A DNA stretch of 64,000 nt from Vibrio porteresiae DSM 19223. GTDB lineage: Bacteria > Pseudomonadota > Gammaproteobacteria > Enterobacterales > Vibrionaceae. The notes beneath the pieces are model-generated. The model was not told the DNA's origin. It saw only the letters and a program-made list of their open reading frames with translations, and did not search any database. The DNA lies in contig NZ_AP024896.1 of NCBI RefSeq assembly GCF_024347055.1, positions 1,674,001 through 1,738,000 on the forward strand. Reading direction: 5' to 3'. The position numbers and the translations under genes were made by a program. This document shows, one piece after another, positions 15,845 through 26,669 of the stretch (position 1 is the first letter of the stretch; every line of letters starts with the position of its first letter).

Positions 15845-17761
15845 TTACAGCTTGAAGCTGCTTACCATGCGGTCCAGACGTGAAGAAAGATCCTTCAACT
15901 CATGGCTCGCATCCGCCAGTTGTTCAGCGGTATTGGTGGTCATCTCGTTGATCGCGTTAATCTCTTCAATATTAACGTTAATCGCATGTACCACGGTCGA
16001 TTGCTCTTCCGTTGCTGTTGCCACTTGAATATTGCGATCAGAGATATCGTGGATACGCTCAGAGATATTGGCCAATACACCCACTGCTTCATCTGCAGCG
16101 CTCACACCATCTTGAGTCACTAGCTGACCTGCCAACATCGCCTCTACCGCGTCTTTCGCATCAGATTGAAGTTGGTTAATCATGGCTTGAATTTCGTCTG
16201 TCGAGCTGGCAGTGCGTCCGGCAAGGTTACGTACTTCATCCGCTACCACCGCAAAACCTCGACCTTGTTCACCAGCGCGCGCCGCTTCAATCGCCGCGTT
16301 TAAGGCGAGAAGATTGGTTTGCTCAGAAATGCCGCGAATCACTTCCAAAATCGACCCGATATTTTGGGTAGTATCAGCCAGTTGCTTCACCACCGCGCCA
16401 GTACTTTCCATGTCAGTTGCTAAACGACCAATCACGTCTTTGGCTTTATTGACCACGTCACGTCCAGTATCGGTATTTTTCGATGCGTCGGTGGCGGTAT
16501 CTGCTGCAGTAGAAGCATTGGATGCGATTTCACTGATGGTCGCGCCCATTTCATTGATTGCTGCAACCACTTGTAGCGTCTGATCACGCTGCTCTTGGCT
16601 GTTGTCGTGGGTGGTAGAGGCTTTCTCAGCAACACGATTTGCCGCACTTTGTAGCGCATTACTGGTTTCAGCCACTTCACGCATTGAAACATGAATTTTC
16701 TCGATGAAGCCGTTAAAACCTTGCGAAAGCTGAGCAATTTCATCATGCCCTTCCACCGCGATGCGTTGTGATAAATCACCGTCGCCACGGCCTAGCTCAG
16801 TAAAACGCTGTGCAAGTAAACGAATTGGGTTAACGATACTATTGGCGAGCCAAATACCGCCAAGAATAAAGATGATAGCCACAATCAGGGTGGTCAACAA
16901 AATGCGATGCGTCACATTGTTAACATCCGCAAACACCTCATCAACTGGAACCGCACCAATAACAAACCAGTCCATCGACTTAATGTAAAGGCTACCGACA
17001 AACACATCACGACCGTTAGACTGAGTTTCAATCAGGTTAAAACCGTTTTTGTTCAGCAGCTGACGAGCACTCACACCGTAAAAATCGCTTAAGGTACCGT
17101 GAGATTTGCTGGTATCGCGGTGAATTTGGACTTTACCCTGCGCATCGGTCAAATAAACATAACCGGTTTTTTCGATATGGAAGCCGTTCAAAAACTTCAC
17201 CATATCATCCATCGATTTGGATACGCCTGACAGCGTAGTCCCAGAGACGTTTTGGTAGTTAGCAAACATTTTCACATCGCCATTAGCTTCTTGGAACATG
17301 CTTACCATCGTTGGGTTATTTGACTGCACAAAGCCATAGAACCAACCATCTTGCTGATGGTTAAGTTGGCGCAAAAAGCCATTTTGATTCCAGTAGTACG
17401 CCGTTTGACGGTTAGCGACTGAAGCATCGTTTAATGCATACTGACTGCGAACGTTGTTTAAAGTTTGCACCACCATACTCTCTTGAGCAGGGTCGATGTC
17501 TTTATCATTAATCGCTTGTTTGATGAACTCGTTGGACGCTAATTGACGAGCGGCATTGAGCAGTTGTGACACTTGCCCATCCACTTCATCGCCAATTTGA
17601 TTGAGCATGGAAGGCAGCTCGACTTCCACCAAACGGTGGCGCAATACTTCGTGTGTTTGACGCTGCGCTATCATGCCAACCACCATAGTGGAAGCGAGTA
17701 CAGCGAGAGTGATCCCAATGATCACTTTTTGTTTAATGCTTAATTTGTGTAATGACATCAT
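15845..17761 (-). CDS. Methyl-accepting chemotaxis protein with dCache sensor
   Basis: This 638-residue receptor has TM1 (~13-33), a periplasmic double-Cache sensor (~35-280; YVYLTDAQGKVQIHRDTSKS and WFVIGAVPVDEVF are typical), TM2 (~285-305), a HAMP domain and a long cytoplasmic coiled coil. The kinase-contact hairpin EVIRGISEQTNLLALNAAIE followed by GRGFAVVADEVR is intact. Cache sensors of this type often bind amino acids or other small molecules; the ligand is not predictable. No che genes lie nearby, as is usual for vibrio receptors. Either of two adjacent ATGs may be the start; the second is better spaced from AGAGG. Confidence 0.93.
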   Translation of the reverse strand: MMSLHKLSIKQKVIIGITLAVLASTMVVGMIAQRQTHEVLRHRLVEVELPSMLNQIGDEVDGQVSQLLNAARQLASNEFIKQAINDKDIDPAQESMVVQTLNNVRSQYALNDASVANRQTAYYWNQNGFLRQLNHQQDGWFYGFVQSNNPTMVSMFQEANGDVKMFANYQNVSGTTLSGVSKSMDDMVKFLNGFHIEKTGYVYLTDAQGKVQIHRDTSKSHGTLSDFYGVSARQLLNKNGFNLIETQSNGRDVFVGSLYIKSMDWFVIGAVPVDEVFADVNNVTHRILLTTLIVAIIFILGGIWLANSIVNPIRLLAQRFTELGRGDGDLSQRIAVEGHDEIAQLSQGFNGFIEKIHVSMREVAETSNALQSAANRVAEKASTTHDNSQEQRDQTLQVVAAINEMGATISEIASNASTAADTATDASKNTDTGRDVVNKAKDVIGRLATDMESTGAVVKQLADTTQNIGSILEVIRGISEQTNLLALNAAIEAARAGEQGRGFAVVADEVRNLAGRTASSTDEIQAMINQLQSDAKDAVEAMLAGQLVTQDGVSAADEAVGVLANISERIHDISDRNIQVATATEEQSTVVHAINVNIEEINAINEMTTNTAEQLADASHELKDLSSRLDRMVSSFKL

Positions 17762-18073
17762 GGCCTCTGCGTGGCGATATGGCGTTTCTTTTTATACTTT
17801 GTTCATGACCAAAAATTGACAGGCAAAATTTAGCAACCACTAAATTAGCATCTCTATCAGGTCAAAGGGTCGCGATTGTAGCTGAAATAGCCACAAATGT
17901 TTAACGAAATTGCCATTTGAACCTTGATTAGTCGAAATGACCGCCACACCTTGTATCACAAGGGCTACAAGATGATGAATTAATCACCAAACACATTTTG
18001 TGACGATTTTTTACGGAACTTTTTCGCTGTAAGATTCACTAACTTCTGAATAAGCTAAAGAGACTAGGATGTT
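17762..18073. other. Divergent promoter region, chemoreceptor / MoxR operon
   Basis: 312 bp without genes. A small dyad CTTGT-ATC-ACAAG is present near 17950. No clear sigma-70 or sigma-54 promoter was identified on either strand. Confidence 0.4.
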
Positions 18074-19030
18074 ATGCAGTCAGAAACCTTTCAAACACTC
18101 AAGAATTATCTGAACCAACAAGTGATTGGACAACATGCCTTAGTAGAGCAACTACTGGTCGCTCTACTAGCCGATGGACATATTCTGGTTGAAGGCCCTC
18201 CGGGCTTAGCAAAAACACGCGCAGTTAAGGCGCTAGCAGGATGCATCGAAGGGAAATTTCACCGGATTCAATTCACGCCCGACTTGCTACCAGCGGACTT
18301 AACCGGTACCGATATCTACCGTCCAGAAACCGGTGAATTTACTTTCCAACCAGGTCCGATTTTTAATTCATTGGTACTGGCCGACGAAATCAACCGTGCG
18401 CCAGCCAAAGTGCAAGCGGCTATGCTCGAAGCGATGGCAGAAAAGCAAATTACGGCAGGGCGTAAAACCTATGCGTTGCCAAAACTCTTCTTAGTCATGG
18501 CGACTCAAAACCCGATTGAGCAAGAAGGCACCTACCCGCTTCCAGAAGCTCAGCTCGACCGTTTTCTATTGCATCTTGATGTGGATTACCCTGATGCAGA
18601 GCACGAGCTGGCGATTTTGCGTTTGAACCGCGGTGAAGCCAAAGGTGAAAACTCACAAAACAAACCTCGCATCTCTCAAGAAGCGATCTTTGCGGCACGC
18701 CAAGAAGTGCTGAATATTCATATGGCCGAAGCGATTGAAAACTATTTGATTCGCCTCATCATGGCCACACGCAAGCCAGCCCAATACGATGCCAAATTGG
18801 CAGAGTGGATCGAAATGGGCGTGAGTCCACGTGCCACGATTGCACTTGACCGCTGCGCGCGCGCACATGCTTGGCTTAATGGTCGCGACTTTGTGAGTCC
18901 TGAAGATATCCAGACTATGATCTTCCCTGTGTTGCGTCATCGCCTGCTGCTCTCTTACCAAGCACAAGCGGAGAATATTCATCCCAACCAAGTCATTGCT
19001 CACTTACTCTCACTAGTAGGTAGTGCGTAA
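18074..19030 (+). CDS. MoxR-family AAA+ ATPase (Bat operon)
   Basis: This 318-residue AAA+ ATPase has Walker A GPPGLAKT (~43), Walker B LVLADEINRAPAKVQ (~107), sensor 1 (MATQNPIEQEGTYPLPEAQLDR cut by the N/R positions) and a C-terminal lid. MoxR proteins work as chaperones or metal-insertion factors with von Willebrand factor A (VWA) proteins. It is first in a tight six-gene operon (18074-25010: MoxR, DUF58, DUF4381, two VWA proteins, BatD) of the Bacteroides aerotolerance type. The client is unknown in vibrios. Confidence 0.92.
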   Translation: MQSETFQTLKNYLNQQVIGQHALVEQLLVALLADGHILVEGPPGLAKTRAVKALAGCIEGKFHRIQFTPDLLPADLTGTDIYRPETGEFTFQPGPIFNSLVLADEINRAPAKVQAAMLEAMAEKQITAGRKTYALPKLFLVMATQNPIEQEGTYPLPEAQLDRFLLHLDVDYPDAEHELAILRLNRGEAKGENSQNKPRISQEAIFAARQEVLNIHMAEAIENYLIRLIMATRKPAQYDAKLAEWIEMGVSPRATIALDRCARAHAWLNGRDFVSPEDIQTMIFPVLRHRLLLSYQAQAENIHPNQVIAHLLSLVGSA

Positions 19031-19039
19031 GGAGTGGCG

Positions 19040-19957
19040 ATGAAGTACTCATTACCTGCTCACGCCGATGGCGTGCATTTGTGTCTCGATGAACTGCTTC
19101 CCTATCAACAACATACGGCGAAGTGGTTACCACCAGCTAAAAGTTTGTGGTCGCAAATGCTTGGGCAGCATCAGAGTCGACAACTTGGACGAGGCATGGA
19201 TTTCTCCGAAGTGCGCCAATACCAACCGGGGGATGACATTCGTGCCATCGACTGGCGAGTGACGGCCCGTACAGGCAAACCGCACACTAAGCTGTTTACC
19301 GAAGAGCGTGAAAAGCCCGTCGTGCTCTATATCGACTTAAGTGCCAGCATGCAGTTTGGTTCCACACTGCTGTTTAAGTCGGTACAAGCCGCGCATTTAG
19401 CCTCATTACTCAGTTGGCTAGCTATCGCGCAGAAAGATCGCATTGGTGCGGTTATCGACACTGGCCACAAATTGGTGGAGATCAAACCGACCAGTCGGCA
19501 AAAAGGTCCACTCAATATTCTTGCCCAATTGGTGGCCTTGCAAAAAGAGCTGACCAGTGGTCAAGCCGCTGCTGAACACCGTGACATGGCACAAGCGTTT
19601 ATCGCTTTAAATCGCCTGTGTCCAAAAGGCAGTGAAGTGGTACTCATTAGCGATTTCATTCGCTATCGTTCTGATCTCAAACCATTATTCAATCAATTGC
19701 ATCGGAGGAATCGAGTTCGCCTGATTCATATTTATGATCCGTTAGAGCAAGGAGAGACCCTTTTTCGCGGAACCGAGCTGGTGACAGACCAAAAAGACGA
19801 GCGTTGGCTCAACTTTTCGTTAAATAGTACTCGGAATGGGATCAAAAAAGCCTTTGAATCCCATAAAGAAAAACTAGAATTACTGTGTCAGTCAATGAAG
19901 ATGGATTATCACGCTCTGTCCAGTGAGAGTCCTTTGCTACAACAACTAGCCGGATAA
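19040..19957 (+). CDS. DUF58 protein (VWA-like)
   Basis: This 305-residue cytoplasmic protein has the DUF58 signature (DFSEVRQYQPGDDIRAIDWR, ~50-70). It also has a VWA-type MIDAS start DLSAS (~98), suggesting metal-dependent binding to a partner. The ATG at 19040 follows AAGGAG by five bases and is preferred over GTG at 19034. It follows moxR by nine bases. DUF58 proteins almost always pair with MoxR ATPases. Confidence 0.9.
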   Translation: MKYSLPAHADGVHLCLDELLPYQQHTAKWLPPAKSLWSQMLGQHQSRQLGRGMDFSEVRQYQPGDDIRAIDWRVTARTGKPHTKLFTEEREKPVVLYIDLSASMQFGSTLLFKSVQAAHLASLLSWLAIAQKDRIGAVIDTGHKLVEIKPTSRQKGPLNILAQLVALQKELTSGQAAAEHRDMAQAFIALNRLCPKGSEVVLISDFIRYRSDLKPLFNQLHRRNRVRLIHIYDPLEQGETLFRGTELVTDQKDERWLNFSLNSTRNGIKKAFESHKEKLELLCQSMKMDYHALSSESPLLQQLAG

Positions 19958-19963
19958 ATACAT

Positions 19964-20452
19964 ATGCAGGAAACATCATCAGCACCATTCAAACTCAGTG
20001 ATTTGCATCTACCCGATGTACCGTCATGGGTACCCCTTGCTTGGGGATGGTGGGCAACAGTCGCCAGTATCGTGGCTGTCTTGGTTATTGTGGTTATGGT
20101 TATTCGCTGGAAACGTAAGCGACTTGCGCCGAAGAAAACGGCTCTGCATTTGCTTTCACCATCATTAGGCGCTCAAACGCCTTCGTCTGCCATTGAACTG
20201 CTGCGCCAAGCTGCTTTGTGCTACTACCCTCGTGAAGAGATTGCACACCTTACTGGAAAAGAGTGGTATGCCTTTTTAGATGACCAGATTGGACGACCTC
20301 TGTTCGTCCCCAACGAAACTCAATGGCAGCAAGCGCTCTATAAAAAACAATCTTCTGTTGATGCTAAAGCGTTAGTCGAAGATTGTTATCAATGGATTAA
20401 TGATGCTTTGCCGCCGAAGAAAAGGAGACATGTCAGCGTTGGCAAACATTGA
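19964..20452 (+). CDS. DUF4381 single-pass membrane protein
   Basis: The 162-residue product has one transmembrane helix (~28-48, WATVASIVAVLVIVVMVIRW) then a basic stretch and a ~100-residue cytoplasmic domain with the DUF4381 pattern (AIELLRQAALCYYPREEIAHL ... WYAFLD). It presumably anchors the complex in the inner membrane. It starts six bases after the DUF58 gene and overlaps the next start by 23 bases. Confidence 0.88.
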   Translation: MQETSSAPFKLSDLHLPDVPSWVPLAWGWWATVASIVAVLVIVVMVIRWKRKRLAPKKTALHLLSPSLGAQTPSSAIELLRQAALCYYPREEIAHLTGKEWYAFLDDQIGRPLFVPNETQWQQALYKKQSSVDAKALVEDCYQWINDALPPKKRRHVSVGKH

Positions 20453-21399
20453 ATTCGTATGGTGGTGGGCATTTTGCCTACTACCACTTCCGTTACTCGT
20501 TTATAAATTTGCACCTTCAGTAAAATCAAAAGCAGCGATTTCGCTGCCCTACCTTCCAACTCAGTCGACCATCGCAGCACCAACCAATGCTTTGGCTAAA
20601 GTGCTGGCGATTGCGACTTGGATTTTTCTGATTACCGCTCTGGCTCGTCCTGTATGGTATGGTGCGCCGGTCAACGTCTCTCCTAAACATCGCGACATGA
20701 TGTTAGTGGTCGATTTGTCTTACTCAATGAGCCAAAAAGACATGCAGCAAGGAGATGATTTTATCGATCGCTTATCGGCTGTAAAACAGGTCCTCAAAGA
20801 GTTTGTTGCTAAACGTAAAGGCGACCGACTCGGTTTGATCTATTTTGCTGATCACGCCTACTTACAAACGCCGTTGACCTTCGATTTGCATACCGTTGAA
20901 GAGCAAGTTAATCACGCAGTACTTAAGCTTATTGGTACGCAAACCGCGATAGGTGAAGGGATTGGCCTAGCCACGAAAAACTTCATCGATGGCGATGCTC
21001 CGCAGCGTGTGATGATTTTGCTCAGCGATGGCAGCAATAACTCCGGCGTGATGGACCCGATAGAAGCGGCAAAAATAGCCAAAAAATATCACACCACCAT
21101 TTACACCATCGGTGTCGGCGCTGGAGAAATGGTCGTACGAAACTTTTTTGGTTCACAACGAGTCAATACTGCAGAAGACCTAGATGAAAAGACCTTAACC
21201 ACCATTGCCAAAATGACTGGTGGTCGCTATTTCCGTGCTCGCGATGCCAAGGACTTAGCCAACATCTACAACACCATTAATCAGTTAGAACCGGTGGAAA
21301 AAGCCAGTCAGACTTGGCGTCCACAAACAGAGTGGTTTGGCTTACCTCTTGCCATTGCGCTCATGCTTTCTGTGGTTCTGTTTATCGTCAGGAGAAATC

Positions 21400-21407
<8 letters not shown>
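20430..21407 (+). CDS. VWA-domain membrane protein (BatA-like)
   Basis: This 325-residue protein has two N-terminal membrane helices (~8-25 and ~50-68), a periplasmic VWA domain with MIDAS motif DLSYSMS (~93-99) and a C-terminal helix (~303-322). The ATG at 20430 follows AAAGGAG; a longer in-frame reading from 20400 lies inside the previous gene and lacks a binding site. It overlaps the next gene by eight bases. Its MIDAS is intact, so it should bind a divalent metal and a partner protein. Confidence 0.92.
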
Positions 21408-23355
<1,948 letters not shown>

Positions 23356-23357
23356 TT

Positions 23358-25010
23358 ATGAAATTTCTCTTTTCTCATATAATCAGGATGTTATCGTTAC
23401 TCACTCTGACATTGGTCAGTGTGAGTGCATTGGCTGATAACTTGTACGCAACGGTCAGCAAAAACCGTGTTGTCCAAAATGAAGTGTTCCAGTTGCAAGT
23501 TACGACCGATGGTAAAGCCTCTTCTGATGACATCGACTTTTCGGTGCTCAACAAAGACTTTACGATGGGGCGTCCAAGTTTTGGTACGTCAGTGAGCATT
23601 ATTAATGGCTCGCGCTCTTCTCAAGCACAGTGGACGGTTTCACTCGCAGCAAAACACACCGGTATCATTACGATTCCAAGTTTTACCTTAAATGGTGCTC
23701 AATCACAGGCCATTGCTCTGCAAGTGCAAAAAGATACCAATGCCCCTGCAACGAAAGACCTCGTTGAGGTGACAAGCCAGTTAGATAAAACCACCCTTTA
23801 TCCCAAAGAGACCGCTCTGCTCAAAGCCCGGTTGATCGTCAAAACCGACCCACGCCGCTTGCAAAGTACCAACATCGAGCCACCAAAAGTCGATGGTATG
23901 GAATTGAAATCGGCTGGAGAACCGAAGCAGTACCAAGCAGTGATGAATGGTTTACAAGTCACAGTGGTTGATCAGAACTTTCGTATCACCGCGACCAAAC
24001 CCGGAACGTTCACTTTAAGTGAACCTAAATTTGAAGGCTCGGTTTTATATGGCAACGATTATGACGGAAGTACCCGCATCGTTTCCTTAAACACCACACC
24101 CAAGACCTATCAAATTCACGTTGAACCGCAACCGCAAGATTATAAAGGAGTTTGGCTACCCACATCGCATCTAACGCTGAAACAGCGTTGGACCGATGGG
24201 CAAGGTAATCCAATCATCCAAGACACCTTTAAAACTAAGGTTGGCGACTCATTAAATCGTGAAATCACGTTAGAAGTGGCTGGCGTCTCGCAAAATGAAC
24301 TGCCTGATATCACCATTAATAATCCAACTGATGTGCGTACTTACGCGGAAAAGCCACACTTTAAAACGCTGGATAACGGTGATGTGGTGATGACGCTCAA
24401 GCAAGTGGTGATCCCAAGCAAAACAGGTAACCTAGCGCTACCTGGCGTGTCACTGAATTGGTGGAATAGTGAGGCCAAACGCGAGCAAACAGCGACATTG
24501 AGTGGACTGACTCTTGCTGTTTCACCAAGCGATAACGCTCAGCCTTTACCAGCAGCGAATCCAGCACCAAGCGCGCCAGCACAGGTAAAAGTGGTCACCC
24601 AACAGGACGCAGGCTTCTGGCCGTATCTCACAGGTTTATTTGCTGTGCTTTGGCTTGCCACTTTAGGTTTAGCTTTCTATTGGAAACGAAAAGCTCCGCA
24701 CGAAACCGTTGTGGTAGAAAAGCCGGTTCAAGCCAGTGCGCAATCACTGACGTTAGAACAGGCCATCGCCGCGAAAAATGGGATTGCCATTAGCCAAGCA
24801 CTCAGTCAGTGGCGTCAAACAGTCACGCTAACGAGTGAAGAGGAAGCGGAATTAACCCAAGAGAAAAACGCCCTCGACCAAGCGCTCTACTCCAATAAAG
24901 GCTCTGATTTAGATGGTAAAGCCCTGCTCGCTCTAATTCGTCGTATTGAAAAGCGCATGAAAAAGAAAGGAAAAACGATCAAACGTGATAGTACTTTGCC
25001 GCCGTTGTAA
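23358..25010 (+). CDS. BatD-like protein
   Basis: This 550-residue protein has a signal peptide (cleavage near ALA), a large periplasmic region of beta-sandwich repeats typical of BatD (the pattern NEVFQLQV near the start, YPKETALLKARL in the second repeat), one membrane helix (~418-438) and a short basic cytoplasmic tail. It ends the Bat operon and is followed by a strong terminator. The ATG at 23358 begins two bases after the previous stop. BatD is thought to interact with the VWA proteins in the periplasm; a biochemical role is not established. Confidence 0.9.
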   Translation: MKFLFSHIIRMLSLLTLTLVSVSALADNLYATVSKNRVVQNEVFQLQVTTDGKASSDDIDFSVLNKDFTMGRPSFGTSVSIINGSRSSQAQWTVSLAAKHTGIITIPSFTLNGAQSQAIALQVQKDTNAPATKDLVEVTSQLDKTTLYPKETALLKARLIVKTDPRRLQSTNIEPPKVDGMELKSAGEPKQYQAVMNGLQVTVVDQNFRITATKPGTFTLSEPKFEGSVLYGNDYDGSTRIVSLNTTPKTYQIHVEPQPQDYKGVWLPTSHLTLKQRWTDGQGNPIIQDTFKTKVGDSLNREITLEVAGVSQNELPDITINNPTDVRTYAEKPHFKTLDNGDVVMTLKQVVIPSKTGNLALPGVSLNWWNSEAKREQTATLSGLTLAVSPSDNAQPLPAANPAPSAPAQVKVVTQQDAGFWPYLTGLFAVLWLATLGLAFYWKRKAPHETVVVEKPVQASAQSLTLEQAIAAKNGIAISQALSQWRQTVTLTSEEEAELTQEKNALDQALYSNKGSDLDGKALLALIRRIEKRMKKKGKTIKRDSTLPPL

Positions 25011-25052
25011 GAGACTGCAGCGATAACATGACCTTAAATGGTTTAATTCACG

Positions 25053-25083
25053 AAAAGAGAACGGTTCGCCGTTCTCTTTTTTA
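25053..25083 (+). terminator. Terminator of the Bat operon
   Basis: AAAAGAGAACGG-TTCG-CCGTTCTCTTTT, a 12-bp perfect stem with a UUCG tetraloop and a T-run. Confidence 0.95.
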
Positions 25084-25216
25084 TCTCACCTATGTTAGGG
25101 CTAGTCCGTCATTACCCACTCCGTGACCTTGTTCGCTTTCGCAAGGTTTCTCACTAGGCAGAGAGGGACAAAGATTCCATAATGAAGCTCATTATTTCAT
25201 CATATTGTGGAATGCA

Positions 25217-25693
25217 ATGAAGTTAGTCTGGTTTGCGCTGCTTTGCTTAGTCACCTTGCCTGCAATGGCAGCGGTGGATTGGGTCAAGGTCGATAAATCC
25301 AAACGGCGCATGTATCTCTATGAACATGGAGAACCCGTTCGCGAATATCGGATTGCTTTAGGTAAGGAACCTAAAGGACATAAACACCAAGAGGGAGATC
25401 AACGTACGCCAGAAGGTCTCTATTACCTTGATAGCATTTCGACTCAAACCCAGTTTTACAAAGCCTTTCATATTAGCTATCCCAATGAACAGGACATCGC
25501 CTACGCCAAACTGCATGACCTAGACCCAGGTGGTGATGTCAAAGTCCATGGGTTAAAAAACGGCACAACCGCGCGACCGGAGTTTATTCAGAGTTTCGAT
25601 TGGACCAACGGCTGTATCGCTTTAACTGATCAGGAGATGGATGAATTTATCTCTCTCGTCCCTGTTGGCACCCCCATCTCTATCGAATGGTAA
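25217..25693 (+). CDS. Periplasmic L,D-transpeptidase (YkuD family)
   Basis: The 158-residue product has a signal peptide (cleaved near AMAA) and one YkuD domain. The catalytic signature is complete: VKVHGLKNG (~110) and FDWTNGCIAL with the nucleophile Cys (~135). Such enzymes form 3-3 peptidoglycan crosslinks, attach lipoproteins or cleave such bonds. The lack of LysM or PG-binding domains and the small size resemble the YafK/ErfK minimal type. Convergent with the LysR gene, four bases apart. Confidence 0.88.
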   Translation: MKLVWFALLCLVTLPAMAAVDWVKVDKSKRRMYLYEHGEPVREYRIALGKEPKGHKHQEGDQRTPEGLYYLDSISTQTQFYKAFHISYPNEQDIAYAKLHDLDPGGDVKVHGLKNGTTARPEFIQSFDWTNGCIALTDQEMDEFISLVPVGTPISIEW

Positions 25694-25697
25694 ACGG

Positions 25698-26570
25698 TTA
25701 AATCGGCCGTAGCAGCATATCCAGTTTGGGATGCACCACTCGCCGTTTTACGGTGACCGCATAGTAGTTTTCGTAAACGTTCGGCAGCAGCAAATAGCGT
25801 TTTAACACACCATGGTCAAGCTCGTCTTTTACCACCACTTCAGGCATGACTGCCAGCGCCCCTGTATCACGGGTCAACAGACGCAGCATCGCCATGTCGT
25901 CTGACTCAGCAATGATCTCCGGCTGCAGCTGATATTGCGCCGCATAAGCATCAAATGCCGCACGCAATGGGTTTTCACCATAAGGCAACACCCACCGACG
26001 ATGGCGATAGCTAGCACCGAGCTCCTCTTTGAGCTTCAAGTCAGGCGGACCGATAATCGCCACCGCTTGACGAGCAAGCACGCGACTCTGCCAGTTCTGT
26101 TTATTCGAACCGCGCACCGGAATATTGGTTAGTGCCACATCCAATTGCAGCTCAGCTAAGGCATTGAGCAGACCGGTTTGACTCATTGATTGCAGTACAT
26201 AACGACAATCATCTTGATTAATCAGGGGCTGAATAAACTGCTCAATGAAGTTTCTGGAGATGGTTGACAAGATACCAATACGAATTGTTGCCCCTGGTAA
26301 GGTCTTACCACTGGTCAATAACGTCTCTAACTCCTCACCATTACGAAAGATTTCTTCCGCATAACTGAGGGCATGATAGCCACTCTCCGTGAGGGTTAAC
26401 GCGCGACCTTTTCGCACAAAGAGATCCACCCCCATAGATTGCTCTAACTGCTTGATTTGTGAAGAAAGAGCAGACTGAGAGATATGCAACTTCTGCGCCG
26501 TCTGGGTCAGGTTACCTTGCTTGGCCACTTGCCAAAAATAGTAGAGATGATGGTAGTTTAGGCGACTCAT
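25698..26570 (-). CDS. LysR-family regulator (NhaR-like), probable regulator of dabBA
   Basis: This 290-residue regulator has an N-terminal winged helix (HHLYYFWQVAKQGNLTQTAQ ... ISQSALSSQIKQLEQ) and a substrate-binding domain. The opening and YYFW pattern resemble NhaR, the activator of Na+/H+ antiporter genes. It is divergent from dabB, with 99 bp between start codons containing a 9-bp direct repeat. LysR proteins usually control their divergent neighbour, so control of inorganic carbon uptake is likely; the effector (CO2, bicarbonate, sodium or pH) is not known. Confidence 0.88.
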   Translation of the reverse strand: MSRLNYHHLYYFWQVAKQGNLTQTAQKLHISQSALSSQIKQLEQSMGVDLFVRKGRALTLTESGYHALSYAEEIFRNGEELETLLTSGKTLPGATIRIGILSTISRNFIEQFIQPLINQDDCRYVLQSMSQTGLLNALAELQLDVALTNIPVRGSNKQNWQSRVLARQAVAIIGPPDLKLKEELGASYRHRRWVLPYGENPLRAAFDAYAAQYQLQPEIIAESDDMAMLRLLTRDTGALAVMPEVVVKDELDHGVLKRYLLLPNVYENYYAVTVKRRVVHPKLDMLLRPI

Positions 26571-26585
26571 AATTCTATAAAACAG

Positions 26586-26625
26586 AACGATAACTAATTT
26601 ATTATGTATTTTACTTAACGATAAC
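26586..26625. promoter_or_regulatory. Direct repeat in the LysR-dabB intergenic region
   Basis: AACGATAAC occurs at 26586-26594 and 26617-26625, 31 bp apart, about three helical turns. It may be part of the regulator binding region. Confidence 0.45.
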
Positions 26626-26669
26626 AGACTTACACAATAGGCATCACGTTTTAAAGTGTGAGGTTTGTC

